Assembly (NCBI RefSeq): GCF_018860585.1
Contig: NZ_JAHKPR010000088.1
Coordinates: 1 to 38,080 of the forward strand
Origin: Colwellia sp. E2M01
GTDB lineage: Bacteria; Pseudomonadota; Gammaproteobacteria; Enterobacterales; Alteromonadaceae
Direction of reading: 5' to 3'
Length of the DNA stretch: 38,080 nucleotides
Under the pieces are notes generated by a model. That model made no database searches. It was not told the origin of the DNA and worked only from the letters and a program-made list of their open reading frames with translations. Both the position numbers and the translations under genes were made by a program. This document shows positions 1-9,522 of this stretch, in pieces; the first letter of the stretch is position 1; every line of letters begins with the position of its first letter.

Positions 1-1
1 C

Positions 2-448
2 GCTGTAAAGAATGATGCAACTGAAGCAGAGCCAGAAGCTGACATAACAGATCCAGATGACATTGATGCCTTGCTTGACTCAGTAAGCAATGAGCCAGTA
101 AATGATGACTCAGCAAGTGATGGCGCTGTAAAAAATGATGCAGCTGAAGCAGAGCCAGAAGCTGACATAACAGACCCTGATGATATTGATGCCTTACTTG
201 ACTCAGTAAACAATGAGTCAGTAAACGATGACTCAGCAAGTGATGGCGCTGTAAAGAATGATGCACCTGAAGCAGAGCCAGAAGCTGACATAACAGACCC
301 TGATGACATTGATGCCTTGCTTGACTCAGTAAGCAATGAGTCAGTAAATGATGACTCAGCAAATGATGGCGCTGTAAAGAATGATGCAACTGAAGCAGAG
401 CCAGAAGCTGACATAACAGATCCAGATGACATTGATGCCTTGCTTGCT
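2..448 (+). repeat. 123-bp in-frame tandem repeat in fimV, at least 3.6 copies
   Basis: Copies begin at 2, 125, 248 and 371, each with GCTGTAAARAATGATGCA, spaced exactly 123 bases (41 codons). The fourth copy stops after the DPDDIDALL motif at about 448. The first 75 or so bases of copies 1 and 4 are identical, while copies 2 and 3 differ by a few substitutions. The array may continue upstream of the window. Confidence 0.97.
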
Positions 449-1672
449 GCAGCAGGCGGTATGGCCGCTAGTGCAATAACCGCTTCTAACTCTACCACAA
501 AAGAACAAGCTGATAACGATGAAGTCGTAGACTCAAGTAATGAAAAAGCAGCAGAAGATCAATCAAATGAAATCGAAAGCGATTTAAGTGAAGAAGATTT
601 AAAAATTCAAAATGAAATTTCTGAAAATGAAGAAAAAATTGCTGAATTTACTGCGGAATATGTTACTCCGTTTCTCACTGCTGACTTTAGTGAAATTAAT
701 AACTCAAGCCAGGAAGATGATGCAAGTGTTGCAAGCGTTAGCGAAGAAGGCTCAAACGATAAAGGTGATGAGTTAACCGATGATATAGATATTGATGCAT
801 TACTTGATGAAACAACAGTTAAAGATAATGAAAGCTATTCTTTTGATGAAGTGGCGGATAATATTATTGATGACCTTGGCGATGACCTTGGCGATGACAT
901 AGGCGATAGCTTACTTCCGCCACAAATAGATGACACAAAAGATAAAAAGTCAGACCAAAGTAATGACAATAGCTTCAATGAAGCGGAACTAAATAATTTA
1001 TTATCAGAAGAGTTTACCGAAGAGACTATCGAACAAGATGAACTTCTTGAAGACGATGACATTGAACTAACAACAGACTTTACTGATGAAGATATGTTGG
1101 CTGAATTATTAACTGAAGAGGATGATTCAGACTCGTTAGAAGATAGTGATGAGTTAAATAGCGACGAAGTCGATATCGACGAGTTAGATGCGATTAAAGA
1201 GTTAGATGATGTGGACTTTGATGAATTACTTGCCAATATTGAAGAAGAGTCTACTAGCACTGTAACTGACGCTGAAAACCTCGAAAATGAAATATTACTG
1301 GATAGTAATGAAGATAGCGATGATATCGGAGATGACTTAATTGAAAGCGCTCGTAAAGATAATACTGAACAAGTAACTTCTAATGAAGATTATGTTTCGG
1401 TTGATGATCTTTTATCTGACAGTTTAGATGAAGGTGATGACTCAGAGCCTTATGAAAAAACTAATATCGATGTAGGTTTAGGTCAGTATACTCAAAGCGA
1501 TAGTGGCATAGACGTAGATGAAAATGGCTCTATGTCGAGCAAACTTGATCTTGCAAAAATGTATATAGAAATGAATGATGAAGAAAGCGCACAAGTGATT
1601 TTGCAAGAGGTTATCGCTAAGGGCGATGAAAGTCAGCAAGCTGAAGCGCAAGCTTTATTGGATTCATTATAA
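2..1672 (+). CDS. fimV: FimV-like acidic protein, C-terminal part (5' end outside window)
   Basis: The frame is open from the first bases, so the N-terminus lies upstream. About 557 residues are visible, extremely rich in Asp, Glu and Ser. They open with 41-residue tandem repeats (motif DPDDIDALL), continue with looser variants of the same acidic motif (such as DIDIDALLDE and VDFDELLANIEEE), and end in the FimV C-terminal domain: SSKLDLAKMYIEM and ESAQVILQEVI at about 45-65 residues from the end, a TPR-like helical pair. FimV proteins are inner-membrane proteins with a periplasmic LysM and a cytoplasmic acidic region; they organise the cell pole and support type IV pili or type II secretion. 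The LysM and membrane parts cannot be seen here. Position directly before truA agrees with Pseudomonas and Shewanella gene order. The family call rests on the C-terminal domain and the context. Confidence 0.85.
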   Translation, partial: AVKNDATEAEPEADITDPDDIDALLDSVSNEPVNDDSASDGAVKNDAAEAEPEADITDPDDIDALLDSVNNESVNDDSASDGAVKNDAPEAEPEADITDPDDIDALLDSVSNESVNDDSANDGAVKNDATEAEPEADITDPDDIDALLAAAGGMAASAITASNSTTKEQADNDEVVDSSNEKAAEDQSNEIESDLSEEDLKIQNEISENEEKIAEFTAEYVTPFLTADFSEINNSSQEDDASVASVSEEGSNDKGDELTDDIDIDALLDETTVKDNESYSFDEVADNIIDDLGDDLGDDIGDSLLPPQIDDTKDKKSDQSNDNSFNEAELNNLLSEEFTEETIEQDELLEDDDIELTTDFTDEDMLAELLTEEDDSDSLEDSDELNSDEVDIDELDAIKELDDVDFDELLANIEEESTSTVTDAENLENEILLDSNEDSDDIGDDLIESARKDNTEQVTSNEDYVSVDDLLSDSLDEGDDSEPYEKTNIDVGLGQYTQSDSGIDVDENGSMSSKLDLAKMYIEMNDEESAQVILQEVIAKGDESQQAEAQALLDSL

Positions 1673-1768
1673 GAAAAATTATAAGTCAACAAGCAATAGC
1701 CTAACCGCATAAAATAAAGGATAATGCGCAGCGAAAATAGTCTTCTCATCAAATAAAGGCAAGTTTGC

Positions 1769-2548
1769 ATGCGTTATGCGTTAGGCATTGAATACGACGG
1801 TAAAAATTATTGTGGCTGGCAACGCCAAGATAATGCTATTACCGTACAAGAAAAAGTAGAAAAAGCATTATCTAAAATTGCAGATGAACCTATTAAGGTT
1901 ATTTGTGCAGGCCGTACCGATACCGGCGTTAATGCAACCAATCAAGTTATTCATTTTGACACAAGTAAACAACGTAAAGATATCGCTTGGACCTTAGGTG
2001 TTAACACGCACTTACCTTCTGATATTGCTGTCGCTTGGGTTAAAAAAGTCGATGAAGACTTTCATGCCCGCTTTAGCGCTACCGCACGTAATTACCGGTA
2101 TATTATTTACAATAAACCTCTTCGCTCAGCTATTTTGAGTCATGGTATTAGTCATTTTCACTACGCTTTAGATGAAAACCTCATGCAGCAAGGTGCTAAT
2201 TACCTTCTTGGCGAGCACGACTTTACCTCTTTTCGAACCGTACATTGCCAGTCTCATTCTGCCGTTAGAACCATTAAGCATTGCGAAATAACAAGACACG
2301 GTGATTATATTGTTGTTGATATTAAAGCGAATGCTTTTTTACATCACATGGTAAGAAATATTGTGGGTAGTTTAATGCGGGTTGGGCAATCACAAGAAAC
2401 AGTTGAGTGGATGAAAGAGGTTTTACTCGCTAAAAATCGTTGTGTTGCAGGCGTTACAGCTCCACCAGAAGGGCTATATTTTGTAGATGTTGATTACCCT
2501 GCAAAGTTCGACTTACCGAAAAGCCGTTTAGGACCACTCTTTTTATAA
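1769..2548 (+). CDS. truA: tRNA pseudouridine(38-40) synthase TruA
   Basis: This 259-residue protein isomerises uridines 38-40 in the anticodon arm of many tRNAs to pseudouridine. The catalytic motif [10 protein letters not shown] is present, with the nucleophilic aspartate at residue 51. The N-terminal [11 protein letters not shown] and the later [14 protein letters not shown] segment are typical of TruA, and the length fits the family. The chosen ATG has AAAGG about nine bases upstream. It follows fimV after a gap of about 100 bases, with no clear terminator between them. In many gammaproteobacteria truA sits between fimV (or usg) and accD, as here. Confidence 0.97.
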   Translation: MRYALGIEYDGKNYCGWQRQDNAITVQEKVEKALSKIADEPIKVICAGRTDTGVNATNQVIHFDTSKQRKDIAWTLGVNTHLPSDIAVAWVKKVDEDFHARFSATARNYRYIIYNKPLRSAILSHGISHFHYALDENLMQQGANYLLGEHDFTSFRTVHCQSHSAVRTIKHCEITRHGDYIVVDIKANAFLHHMVRNIVGSLMRVGQSQETVEWMKEVLLAKNRCVAGVTAPPEGLYFVDVDYPAKFDLPKSRLGPLFL

Positions 2549-2559
2549 TGGTGTTTTTA

Positions 2560-2591
2560 TTATCAAAGTTTTGATAAACCCAAGTTATCAA
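2560..2591. other. Cluster of TTATCAA inverted repeats between truA and accD
   Basis: TTATCAAA (2560-2567) and TTTGATAA (2570-2577) form a perfect 8-bp inverted repeat with a 2-base centre, and a further TTATCAA follows at 2585-2591. A hairpin could form between 2571-2577 and 2585-2591. No T-run follows, so this is not a normal intrinsic terminator. It could be an operator-like site, but no known regulator is recognised. Confidence 0.35.
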
Positions 2592-2836
2592 TTCAAATTA
2601 TTTACTAAACAGACCAGTTTTTTATATAATGAATAGGTTATACTATGGTCTAATATGTGGTTTAGAATTAATAGTACTTTAAACTAGAGTTTAGTGGCAT
2701 TTATTCTCATTATAAAATCATGTAAGTATGAGTTGAAATTTAAGACAAATTTTTGCTTGTAAGACGCAAGAATTATGAATAAATAGACCATTAATAAATC
2801 GACAGATATTTCGTTGCAACAGGCAAAAATAAAATT

Positions 2837-3703
2837 ATGAGCTGGATAGAAAAAATTCTCCCGAAAGCAAAAACTACACAAAAAAGTAATATTCCTGAAG
2901 GTGTATGGAGTAAATGTACTTCATGTAATGCCGTACTTTATAAGGCTGAACTAGATCGTCAAATCTCAGTTTGCCCTAAGTGTGATCACCATATGCGAAT
3001 CAGTGCCCGTAAGCGTATTGATAGTTTTCTTGATCAAAACAACCGCATGGAATTAGGTGAAGAGTTTGAAGCGCAAGATATTTTAAAATTTAAAGACTCT
3101 AAACGTTACAAAGACCGTATTAGTGCCGCTCAAAAAAATACAGGTGAAAAAGACGCGCTTGTTGTTATGAAAGGTGAATTACACGGTATGCCTGTTGTTG
3201 CCGCAGCGTTTGAGTTTTCATTCTTAGGTGGCTCTATGGCTTCTGTTGTTGGCGCACGTTTTGTTAAAGGCGTTGAATATTGTTTAGAGCATAATATACC
3301 GTTTATCTGTTTTTCAGCTAGTGGTGGTGCTCGTATGCAAGAAGCACTTTTCTCTTTAATGCAAATGGCAAAAACAAGTGCTGCATTAGCTAAAATGAGT
3401 GAAAAAGGTCTTCCCTACGTGTCTGTATTAACCGACCCTACTATGGGTGGGGTTTCTGCTAGTTTAGCTATGTTAGGTGATATTAACGTTGCTGAGCCAA
3501 AAGCTTTAATTGGTTTTGCAGGACCTCGTGTTATTGAACAAACGGTTCGTGAAAAGTTACCTGAAGGCTTCCAACGTAGTGAATTCTTATTAGAGAAAGG
3601 CGCCATTGATATGATTGTTGACCGTCGTGAAATGAGAACTACCTTAGCCCGTATGTTAGGTAAATTCATGGGACAAGACAGCGTAGTCTCCCCAGCAGAA
3701 TAA
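2837..3703 (+). CDS. accD: Acetyl-CoA carboxylase, carboxyltransferase subunit beta
   Basis: AccD with AccA forms the carboxyltransferase that moves CO2 from biotin-carboxyl carrier protein to acetyl-CoA, giving malonyl-CoA for fatty acid synthesis. The N-terminal four-cysteine zinc ribbon is intact (C27, C30, C46, C49). The crotonase-like carboxyltransferase core follows, with [12 protein letters not shown] and [15 protein letters not shown], which shape the acyl-CoA oxyanion pocket. At 288 residues it is slightly shorter than the E. coli protein. The ATG has only a weak AGG 13 bases upstream, but the N-terminus [10 protein letters not shown] is the family norm. It is followed by folC after 39 bases, probably co-transcribed. 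Confidence 0.97.
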   Translation: MSWIEKILPKAKTTQKSNIPEGVWSKCTSCNAVLYKAELDRQISVCPKCDHHMRISARKRIDSFLDQNNRMELGEEFEAQDILKFKDSKRYKDRISAAQKNTGEKDALVVMKGELHGMPVVAAAFEFSFLGGSMASVVGARFVKGVEYCLEHNIPFICFSASGGARMQEALFSLMQMAKTSAALAKMSEKGLPYVSVLTDPTMGGVSASLAMLGDINVAEPKALIGFAGPRVIEQTVREKLPEGFQRSEFLLEKGAIDMIVDRREMRTTLARMLGKFMGQDSVVSPAE

Positions 3704-3742
3704 ACTTACAATTATTGTCTATTAACATAAATGATAGAATAA

Positions 3743-5041
3743 ATGTCAAAATCAAATTCAAGCCACTATCAAGATTTCACTAATCTCGATCAGTGGCTTT
3801 ATTATTTAGAAAACCTACATAGTAGTGAAATAGACTTGGGCTTGACGCGTATTAGCAAAGTTGCTGCACGTTTAGCAATAGATTTAAGTTTTGCTAAAGT
3901 AATTACCGTTGCAGGCACAAATGGCAAAGGAACAACCTGTGCATTTATTGAAAATGCATTATTAGCACAAAAACATGCTGTTGCTGTTTATTCTTCACCC
4001 CACATCAATTACTTCAATGAACGTTTACGCATAAATAAAAACGATGTTGAAGATTTATCGTTAATTCAAGCTTTCAAAAAAATTGAAGAAGTTAGAGCTG
4101 AAATATCATTAACCTATTACGAATATACAACGTTAGCGGCATTACTTGTGTTAATGGAAGTTAAACCTGACTTTATTATTCTTGAAGTAGGATTAGGCGG
4201 ACGCTTAGATGCCACCAATATTATTGACGCTGATATAGCTGTAATTACAACTATTGATTTAGATCATCAAAGTTTTCTAGGTAACGACAGAGAAACTATC
4301 GGTTTTGAAAAAGCCGGTATAATGCGCGCTGATCAAAATATTATTATCGGTGATACTAATGTACCAACATCAGTATTAAATCATGCTAAAAGTTTAAAGG
4401 CTGTTCATGGTAAAAATTTATTTGTTCGTGAACAAGACTTTACCGTTAATGAGCTAGAAACTTTTTGGAATTGGCAGCAAGAACAACATAATTTAGTCCG
4501 TTTAAAAATGCCTTATATTCCTCGTGATAATGTGGCTACAGCACTGATGGTGTTAGCAAAACTAAATATTAATTTACACACTGATTTTGTAAATGATGTT
4601 ATTGCATCAACTAAAGTTGCAGGTCGTACAGAATTAATAAAACAAGTAGGGCAATGTGATGTTATTCTTGATGTAGGGCACAACCCACAAGCTACTCGCT
4701 ATCTTGCTGATTATCTTAAGCAGGTAAAAAAACAAGCTAATTATCAAAGTATTTATGGCGTAGTTTCCATGTTAGGTGACAAAGATATTGCCGCAAGCCT
4801 GCAATCACTTAAAAACGATATTGATTTTTGGTATACCGGGGCGCTTAATGTACCAAGAGCGGCTTCAAGCGAAATAATGGCAAGTCATTTAACCTTGTTT
4901 AGCGATAAAGTTAATTGTTTTGACAATATAGAAGAGGCCTTTAAAATGGCTAACAAGCAGGCTGGGGCAACAGATTTAATTCTTGTATTTGGTTCATTTT
5001 TTACTGTCGCTAAAATAAGAGCACAATTTATAACTTGTTAA
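3743..5041 (+). CDS. folC: Bifunctional dihydrofolate synthase / folylpolyglutamate synthase
   Basis: FolC adds glutamate to dihydropteroate, making dihydrofolate, and then extends the polyglutamate tail of folates, using ATP. It is a Mur-ligase-type enzyme. The P-loop GTNGKGTT lies at residues 58-65, the central motif EVGLGGRLDATNI at about 149, the ligase DHQSFLG segment at about 174, and the C-terminal domain contains DVGHNPQA. Length (432 residues) fits FolC. It lies close downstream of accD, the usual arrangement. The start ATG has no strong ribosome-binding site, but the next methionine in frame is well inside the conserved N-domain. Confidence 0.96.
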   Translation: MSKSNSSHYQDFTNLDQWLYYLENLHSSEIDLGLTRISKVAARLAIDLSFAKVITVAGTNGKGTTCAFIENALLAQKHAVAVYSSPHINYFNERLRINKNDVEDLSLIQAFKKIEEVRAEISLTYYEYTTLAALLVLMEVKPDFIILEVGLGGRLDATNIIDADIAVITTIDLDHQSFLGNDRETIGFEKAGIMRADQNIIIGDTNVPTSVLNHAKSLKAVHGKNLFVREQDFTVNELETFWNWQQEQHNLVRLKMPYIPRDNVATALMVLAKLNINLHTDFVNDVIASTKVAGRTELIKQVGQCDVILDVGHNPQATRYLADYLKQVKKQANYQSIYGVVSMLGDKDIAASLQSLKNDIDFWYTGALNVPRAASSEIMASHLTLFSDKVNCFDNIEEAFKMANKQAGATDLILVFGSFFTVAKIRAQFITC

Positions 5042-5051
5042 TAATATTGCT

Positions 5052-5097
5052 TTATAATGAATGCATAACTAAAAAATTCACTATGTATTCGTTATAA
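5052..5097. other. Long hairpin between folC and dedD
   Basis: Bases 5052-5067 and 5082-5097 can pair over 16 positions, 14 Watson-Crick and 2 G-U, with a 14-base loop. A short T-run (TTT) follows. It could act as a weak terminator or attenuator between folC and dedD, or as an RNA-stability element. The TATAAT at 5093-5098 has no good -35 partner. Confidence 0.4.
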
Positions 5098-5148
5098 TTT
5101 AACGCAAATAATCAGCTTATCGTTAAACGTAATTTTTAGGAGAGTTTC

Positions 5149-5766
5149 TTGTCTACACCGTTTCAAAACCGACTTGTCGGGACTATTATTGTCGCAGCCG
5201 TAGTTGTTATATTCCTTCCTGATTTACTCGATGGTGAAAAAAAATCGAATCAAACAGATTTTGAAGCCATTCCTCAAGCTGAAGATTTCTCAGGAAAGTT
5301 AACTAACAAACCTTTTCCAGAAGAAAGATTAATTCGACAAGAAGCGCTTAAAACAAGCAATGAACCTGCTATGGACGAAGTTATTGAAACGCATACTCCT
5401 CCTATAGATGAACCCGCTATTATTGAAGAGAAAGTAGTTGTTACGCCGGCTTCGGATACTCGCAATACAACGACAGTGGTAAAAAAAGAAACCAAGCCAT
5501 TACCAGAAAAAGCGGTGGCGTCTGAAGCTTGGGTTATTCACTTAGGTAGCTTTAAAAATAAAGATAATGTTGCACAGTTATTAAAAAAATTAAAAGCACA
5601 AGGCTATATTGCTTTTACTAAGCCAATTCAAACGAAGAAAGGAACTTTAACGAAAGTTATTATAGGGCCTGAACTTATAAAATCAGCGATGACTAAAAAA
5701 TTACCTGCATTAAGAAAACTTACTGGTATTCAAGGTAAGGTTGCTACATTTGAAGTAAATGAATAA
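5149..5766 (+). CDS. dedD: DedD-like SPOR-domain membrane protein
   Basis: DedD-type proteins sit in the inner membrane and bind denuded septal peptidoglycan through a C-terminal SPOR domain during cell division. Here one membrane segment lies at residues about 10-26 (LVGTIIVAAVVVIFLPDLL), a low-complexity linker rich in Glu and Pro covers about 30-120, and a SPOR domain covers about 125-205 (AWVIHLGSFKN, then LLKKLKAQGYIAF and TKVIIGP). The TTG start is supported by TAGGAGAG at 5137-5144, five bases upstream, and by the membrane segment beginning soon after it. The folC-dedD-cvpA-purF order matches E. coli. Confidence 0.92.
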   Translation: MSTPFQNRLVGTIIVAAVVVIFLPDLLDGEKKSNQTDFEAIPQAEDFSGKLTNKPFPEERLIRQEALKTSNEPAMDEVIETHTPPIDEPAIIEEKVVVTPASDTRNTTTVVKKETKPLPEKAVASEAWVIHLGSFKNKDNVAQLLKKLKAQGYIAFTKPIQTKKGTLTKVIIGPELIKSAMTKKLPALRKLTGIQGKVATFEVNE

Positions 5767-5870
5767 CAGGTTTTCATAAAAAACTAGGTATTATTTCGCT
5801 TATTCTGATAGAATGCGCGCCTCTTATTTTAAGAAAATAACGCAGCAAAAAATCAACGAGACACTAACCT

Positions 5871-6353
5871 ATGGTTTGGATAGATTACGTCATTTTGGCC
5901 ATTATCGGCATATCAACTTTAGTCAGTTTGGTACGAGGTTTTGTAAAAGAAGCCGTATCTTTAATTATCTGGATCGGTGCTTTTTTCGTAGCGAGCACCT
6001 TTTATGGGAACCTTGCTAATCTATTAACCAATATTTCAGACCAGTTTTTGCGTAATGCGGCGGCCGTTGCCATTCTTTTTATCTCAACATTAGTGTTAGG
6101 CGCTTTAGTTAATTATCTTATTGGCCAGTTAGTTAGTAAAACCGGACTATCGGGCACTGATAGAGTTTTAGGTATCGTTTTTGGCGCTCTACGTGGAGTG
6201 CTTATTGTTAGTGCCCTGATATTCTTTATTGATGCCTTTACTGGTGCCGTAAATAGCCCTTGGTGGCAAAGCTCACTACTTATCCCTGAGTTTACACTAG
6301 TGGTTGAGTGGTTTTTTGAATACCTTAAAGGCTCATCAAGTTACGTGACCTAA
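5871..6353 (+). CDS. cvpA: CvpA family inner-membrane protein
   Basis: CvpA is named for its need in colicin V production. Its physiological role is linked to envelope tolerance, and its biochemistry is not settled. The 160 residues hold four hydrophobic segments (about 6-24, 28-46, 63-85 and 100-122). The N-terminal [14 protein letters not shown] and the [18 protein letters not shown] segment at about 93-110 are characteristic of the family. It sits between dedD and purF as in E. coli. The ATG at 5871 has GAGACAC upstream, a moderate ribosome-binding site. Confidence 0.95.
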   Translation: MVWIDYVILAIIGISTLVSLVRGFVKEAVSLIIWIGAFFVASTFYGNLANLLTNISDQFLRNAAAVAILFISTLVLGALVNYLIGQLVSKTGLSGTDRVLGIVFGALRGVLIVSALIFFIDAFTGAVNSPWWQSSLLIPEFTLVVEWFFEYLKGSSSYVT

Positions 6354-6453
6354 TTTGTGTTGGTTGCTTATGTAGTATTTAACCAAACACTTTTATTATT
6401 TATTTTATCTTAGCTATTTTACTTTTTTCTACGTATTAATAGCTAGGAGTTTG

Positions 6454-6466
6454 CGGAATAGTTCCG
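6454..6466. promoter_or_regulatory. CGGAA-N3-TTCCG inverted repeat upstream of purF
   Basis: A perfect 5-bp inverted repeat, CGGAATAGTTCCG, lies about 124 bases before the purF ATG in an AT-rich leader. It does not match the PurR box consensus (ACGCAAACGTTTGCGT), so a PurR site is not supported. It may be an operator for another regulator, or chance. Confidence 0.25.
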
Positions 6467-6589
6467 TATACGATTATTTATTCGGTATCGCTTTATATCG
6501 TATAACTCAATATTTATTTGATGATTCTTCATCCTAAGCGATTTTAGCTTTGTAAGTATTGTAAATATTTCTTTTGTGGAGAGAGTTTC

Positions 6590-8107
6590 ATGTGTGGCAT
6601 TGTTGGTATAGTCGGTAAAACCCCTGTTAGTCAGTATATATATGATGGCTTAACAGTACTTCAGCATCGTGGTCAAGATGCAGCAGGTATTGTAACCATT
6701 CATAATAATACCTTTAGACTAAGAAAGGCGAACGGCCTAGTGAAAGACGTTTTTCATACGCGTCATATGCTTCGTTTACAAGGTAATATTGGTATTGGCC
6801 ATATTCGTTATCCTACTGCAGGTACTTCTAGCTCTTCAGAAGCTCAACCTTTTTATGCTAACTCGCCATTTGGCTTATCGTTAGCGCATAACGGCAACTT
6901 AACCAATGCTGATGAATTAAGAACATGGCTATTTAATGAAGCACGTCGTCATGTTAATACCACATCAGATTCAGAAGTTCTGCTTAATATTTTAGCTCAT
7001 GAATTACAGCAAAATGACAGCATCGCGCTAACTCCAGATGATATTTTTACTGCGGTAGCTAATGTACATAAACGTGTACGTGGTGCTTATGCAACTGTTG
7101 CCCTTATTGTTGGCCACGGTATGATCGCTTTTCGTGACCCTAATGGTATTCGTCCTTTAGTTTTTGGTAAAAGAGAAACGGCAAAGGGTGTTGAGTATAT
7201 GGTTGCTTCAGAATCTGTAGCGCTTGATGCTTGTGCTTTTGAGTTTGTTCGAGATGTTGCACCAGGTGAAGTTATTTTCTTTACTGAAGACGGTCAAATT
7301 CATAGCCGTCAATGTGCTGAAAACCCTGTTTACAATCCTTGTATTTTTGAATTTGTTTACTTTGCTCGTCCAGATTCAACCATGGACAAAATGTCGGTTT
7401 ACGCATCGCGCGTAGAAATGGGAACTAAATTAGGTCAAAAAATTGCTAATGAATGGCAAGATATTGATATTGATGTTGTGATCCCTATTCCTGAAACCTC
7501 GTGTGATATTGCTCTGCAAATCGCTCACCACCTTGATTTACCTTACCGTCAAGGGTTTGTTAAAAACCGCTATATCGGTCGTACTTTTATTATGCCAGGT
7601 CAAGAGCAACGTAAAAAGTCAGTACGCCAAAAATTAAATGCTATATCAGAAGAGTTTAAAGGTAAAAATGTTTTACTCGTAGATGACTCTGTTGTTCGTG
7701 GTACTACTTCTTCGCAAATTATTGATATGGCGCGTGCTTCTGGCGCTAAAAAAGTTTATTTTGCATCGGCAGCACCAGAGGTGAGATTCCCTAACGTTTA
7801 TGGTATCGATATGCCAAGTGCTAATGAATTAATCGCGCATGGTCGTGATTTAGATGATATATGTGATTTAATTGGTGCAGATAAATTAATCTTCCAATCA
7901 ATTGATGATTTAGTTGCTGCGGTTAGTGAAGGTAATCCAGACATTAAAACTTTTGATACATCAGTATTTGATGGCAATTATGTAACGAATGACATTAATC
8001 AAGAATACTTAGAAAAGTTAGATGCACTGCGTAATAACACAACTAAAGAAGAATCGGATAAAAATGCTGATTCTATTTTAGATATGCATAATGAAGGTGC
8101 TGAATAG
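6590..8107 (+). CDS. purF: Amidophosphoribosyltransferase PurF
   Basis: PurF catalyses the first committed step of purine synthesis: PRPP plus glutamine gives phosphoribosylamine. The N-terminal Ntn-hydrolase glutaminase domain begins MCGIVGIVG, with Cys2 as the nucleophile after Met removal, and has [11 protein letters not shown] and GHIRYPTAG. The C-terminal phosphoribosyltransferase domain carries the PRPP loop [10 protein letters not shown] at 364-373. The length of 505 residues is normal. The strong ribosome-binding site GGAGAGAG lies about five bases upstream. The gene has a 236-base leader after cvpA and may have its own promoter. It ends at a strong terminator. Confidence 0.98.
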   Translation: MCGIVGIVGKTPVSQYIYDGLTVLQHRGQDAAGIVTIHNNTFRLRKANGLVKDVFHTRHMLRLQGNIGIGHIRYPTAGTSSSSEAQPFYANSPFGLSLAHNGNLTNADELRTWLFNEARRHVNTTSDSEVLLNILAHELQQNDSIALTPDDIFTAVANVHKRVRGAYATVALIVGHGMIAFRDPNGIRPLVFGKRETAKGVEYMVASESVALDACAFEFVRDVAPGEVIFFTEDGQIHSRQCAENPVYNPCIFEFVYFARPDSTMDKMSVYASRVEMGTKLGQKIANEWQDIDIDVVIPIPETSCDIALQIAHHLDLPYRQGFVKNRYIGRTFIMPGQEQRKKSVRQKLNAISEEFKGKNVLLVDDSVVRGTTSSQIIDMARASGAKKVYFASAAPEVRFPNVYGIDMPSANELIAHGRDLDDICDLIGADKLIFQSIDDLVAAVSEGNPDIKTFDTSVFDGNYVTNDINQEYLEKLDALRNNTTKEESDKNADSILDMHNEGAE

Positions 8108-8136
8108 TACTGTTAACTAAACACCGCTCCTAAAAT

Positions 8137-8173
8137 AAAAAGCCTTGTTCTCTATGAAAACAAGGCTTTTTTT
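8137..8173. terminator. Bidirectional intrinsic terminator after purF
   Basis: The arms AAAAAGCCTTGTT (8137-8149) and AACAAGGCTTTTT (about 8159-8171) pair perfectly around a 9-base loop. A T-run follows on the + strand and the matching A-run precedes it, so it can end both purF and the convergent Yip1-family gene. Confidence 0.93.
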
Positions 8174-8224
8174 ATGGTTGGTTAAGTGGTCTACGTTCTA
8201 AGCAAACCAAGGTCATATAGAGAT

Positions 8225-8824
8225 TTAAGCTACAAACTCCGGACCAAACCCCATTGTCCACAAAATAGCTGTTCCCGCCATTAAGGTAACTAACAACACT
8301 AAACCACAGGTTACTACAGAGCTAGAATAAATAAACCCTTTCTCTTCAGGAATATTCATCATAATAGGAACACCTGAATAAAGTAAGTAAACAGAATAAG
8401 CGACAGCGGCAATTCCCGCTAAAGCAACAAACCATAACACCGGAAATAGTGTGGTAATACCAACCATTAATAATGGAGTTGCAGTGTATGAAGCAAGCTC
8501 AAGCGCTTGTACAAAATCAGGTTTAGAGTCAAAAGTTTTAGCCATCCATTGAATAAGAACAGCTAAAGCAAAAACACCAAAGACTAAAGCAAAGTACATA
8601 CTAATAGCCATAAGTTGAGCACTGTCTACACTTATTTTTATTGGATCACCAACACCTATTGTCCAGCCTATATATGCTGCCGCATAAAAAGAACAGATAG
8701 AAGGTATTAACGCGATAGTTAATATGTGTATTAAGCTATAACTTAAACTCTCATGACGCTTTTCAATAACGTGCCATTCTTCTTTAGGGTGAGCGTATAA
8801 ACCCCATATATGGTTTAGTATCAT
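8225..8824 (-). CDS. Yip1-family integral membrane protein
   Basis: The 199-residue protein starts MILNHIWGLYAHPKEEW. This motif (a short amphipathic start, then PKEEW) and the following four to five hydrophobic segments (about 32-52, 70-95, 110-165 and 177-195) are typical of bacterial Yip1-domain proteins, whose role is unknown. A longer frame opens at 8881, but the start at 8824 has AGAGGA seven bases upstream (8831-8836 on the complement), begins at the conserved motif, and excludes an upstream stretch full of inverted repeats. It is convergent with purF and shares its terminator. No transport or enzymatic function can be read from the sequence. Confidence 0.85.
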   Translation of the reverse strand: MILNHIWGLYAHPKEEWHVIEKRHESLSYSLIHILTIALIPSICSFYAAAYIGWTIGVGDPIKISVDSAQLMAISMYFALVFGVFALAVLIQWMAKTFDSKPDFVQALELASYTATPLLMVGITTLFPVLWFVALAGIAAVAYSVYLLYSGVPIMMNIPEEKGFIYSSSVVTCGLVLLVTLMAGTAILWTMGFGPEFVA

Positions 8825-9129
8825 AATCAATCCTCTTGCGCTTAAGTATTCGAAAGTACTTTTAAGGTAAATATAAATCAATACCTTAAGAAAGTATCGA
8901 AATTCATAATTTACATTAGTGGTACTATTCTTATTATTACTTAATTAGTTATGAGAGATATAAAGTAAACAGTCAAGTTTTGTTCGTATAATAAACAACA
9001 ATACTCTATAGAAAGTTGTTTTAATGCTTTTAGGTGATAAGAGAAAATATTAAAGCTTACACTTGAGCAGTTAATTGTTCCCATCTTTAATGCTAATTAG
9101 TTTTTAGTTAAAGTGCTTGATAGCTATAA
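8825..9129. other. Intergenic region with inverted repeats; no gene seen
   Basis: The leader of the Yip1-family gene contains a perfect 8-bp inverted repeat, TTAAGGTA (8862-8869) with TACCTTAA (8882-8889), and a nearby imperfect one around 8844-8861. The remainder, up to the small unknown gene, is AT-rich, without convincing coding potential. Confidence 0.5.
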
Positions 9130-9435
9130 CTAACTTACTTTTATGCGTACTACAGACATTACTTCCATATCAAAGCTAGCAACGGTTTCTGAATCTGGAT
9201 AATAAGTTAAGTTAACCCGTTGGCCTTTTAAGCTTTGATAAAGTTTTTTACGTTTATATTTAAAGGGAACATCGATATTTTCTAACATTAGCGTATTAAT
9301 AAACCAATCATCTACTTCACGTTGCACATGTGATATTACTTTCATATTTTCACTATGAGTTAGCTTATCGTGCTTTTTTATCAAATCTTTAGCAGCATTT
9401 TTACTGGTAAGATTTTTCTTTATTATTGAGGTCAT
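9130..9435 (-). CDS. Small basic protein of unknown function
   Basis: I do not recognise this 101-residue protein. It is rich in lysine, especially in the first 30 residues, and has no signal peptide or membrane segment. The middle (about 35-72) looks like a helix followed by a basic stretch, KYKRKKLYQSLKGQRVNL, and the C-terminus is predicted beta-rich (ASFDMEVMSVVRIKV). A short AAGAAAA precedes the ATG, so the start is moderately supported. It stands alone between the Yip1-family gene and a mini inverted-repeat element. The varied composition argues for a real gene, but homologues would be needed to prove it. Confidence 0.6.
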   Translation of the reverse strand: MTSIIKKNLTSKNAAKDLIKKHDKLTHSENMKVISHVQREVDDWFINTLMLENIDVPFKYKRKKLYQSLKGQRVNLTYYPDSETVASFDMEVMSVVRIKVS

Positions 9436-9522
9436 AGTTTTCTTGAATTCAGGTGTTAATAAATATAATTTTGGCGCTTTATGGTTAAGTGTATTAACTT
9501 ATAAAGCAGTTAGCTAGGCTAA

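Noticed and set aside
2-448. CRISPR-like array
   Set aside because: The repeats are long, contiguous, without spacers and in frame within fimV, so they are coding tandem repeats.
835-1260. 141-residue serine-rich frame on the minus strand
   Set aside because: It is the antisense shadow of the Asp/Glu-rich fimV frame (GAT/GAA codons read as Ser-rich sequence) and has no independent support.
2684-2881. 65-residue minus-strand frame overlapping the accD start
   Set aside because: It overlaps the conserved accD N-terminus and lies in an AT-rich leader; no family features.
5813-6019. 68-residue frame overlapping cvpA
   Set aside because: Out of frame with the clear cvpA gene, with a composition unlike a folded protein.
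6454-6466. PurR operator of purF
   Set aside because: The inverted repeat CGGAA-N3-TTCCG does not match the PurR box; no good PurR site was found in the leader.
8825-8881. N-terminal extension of the Yip1-family protein
   Set aside because: The downstream ATG has the good ribosome-binding site and starts at the conserved motif; the extension covers leader inverted repeats.
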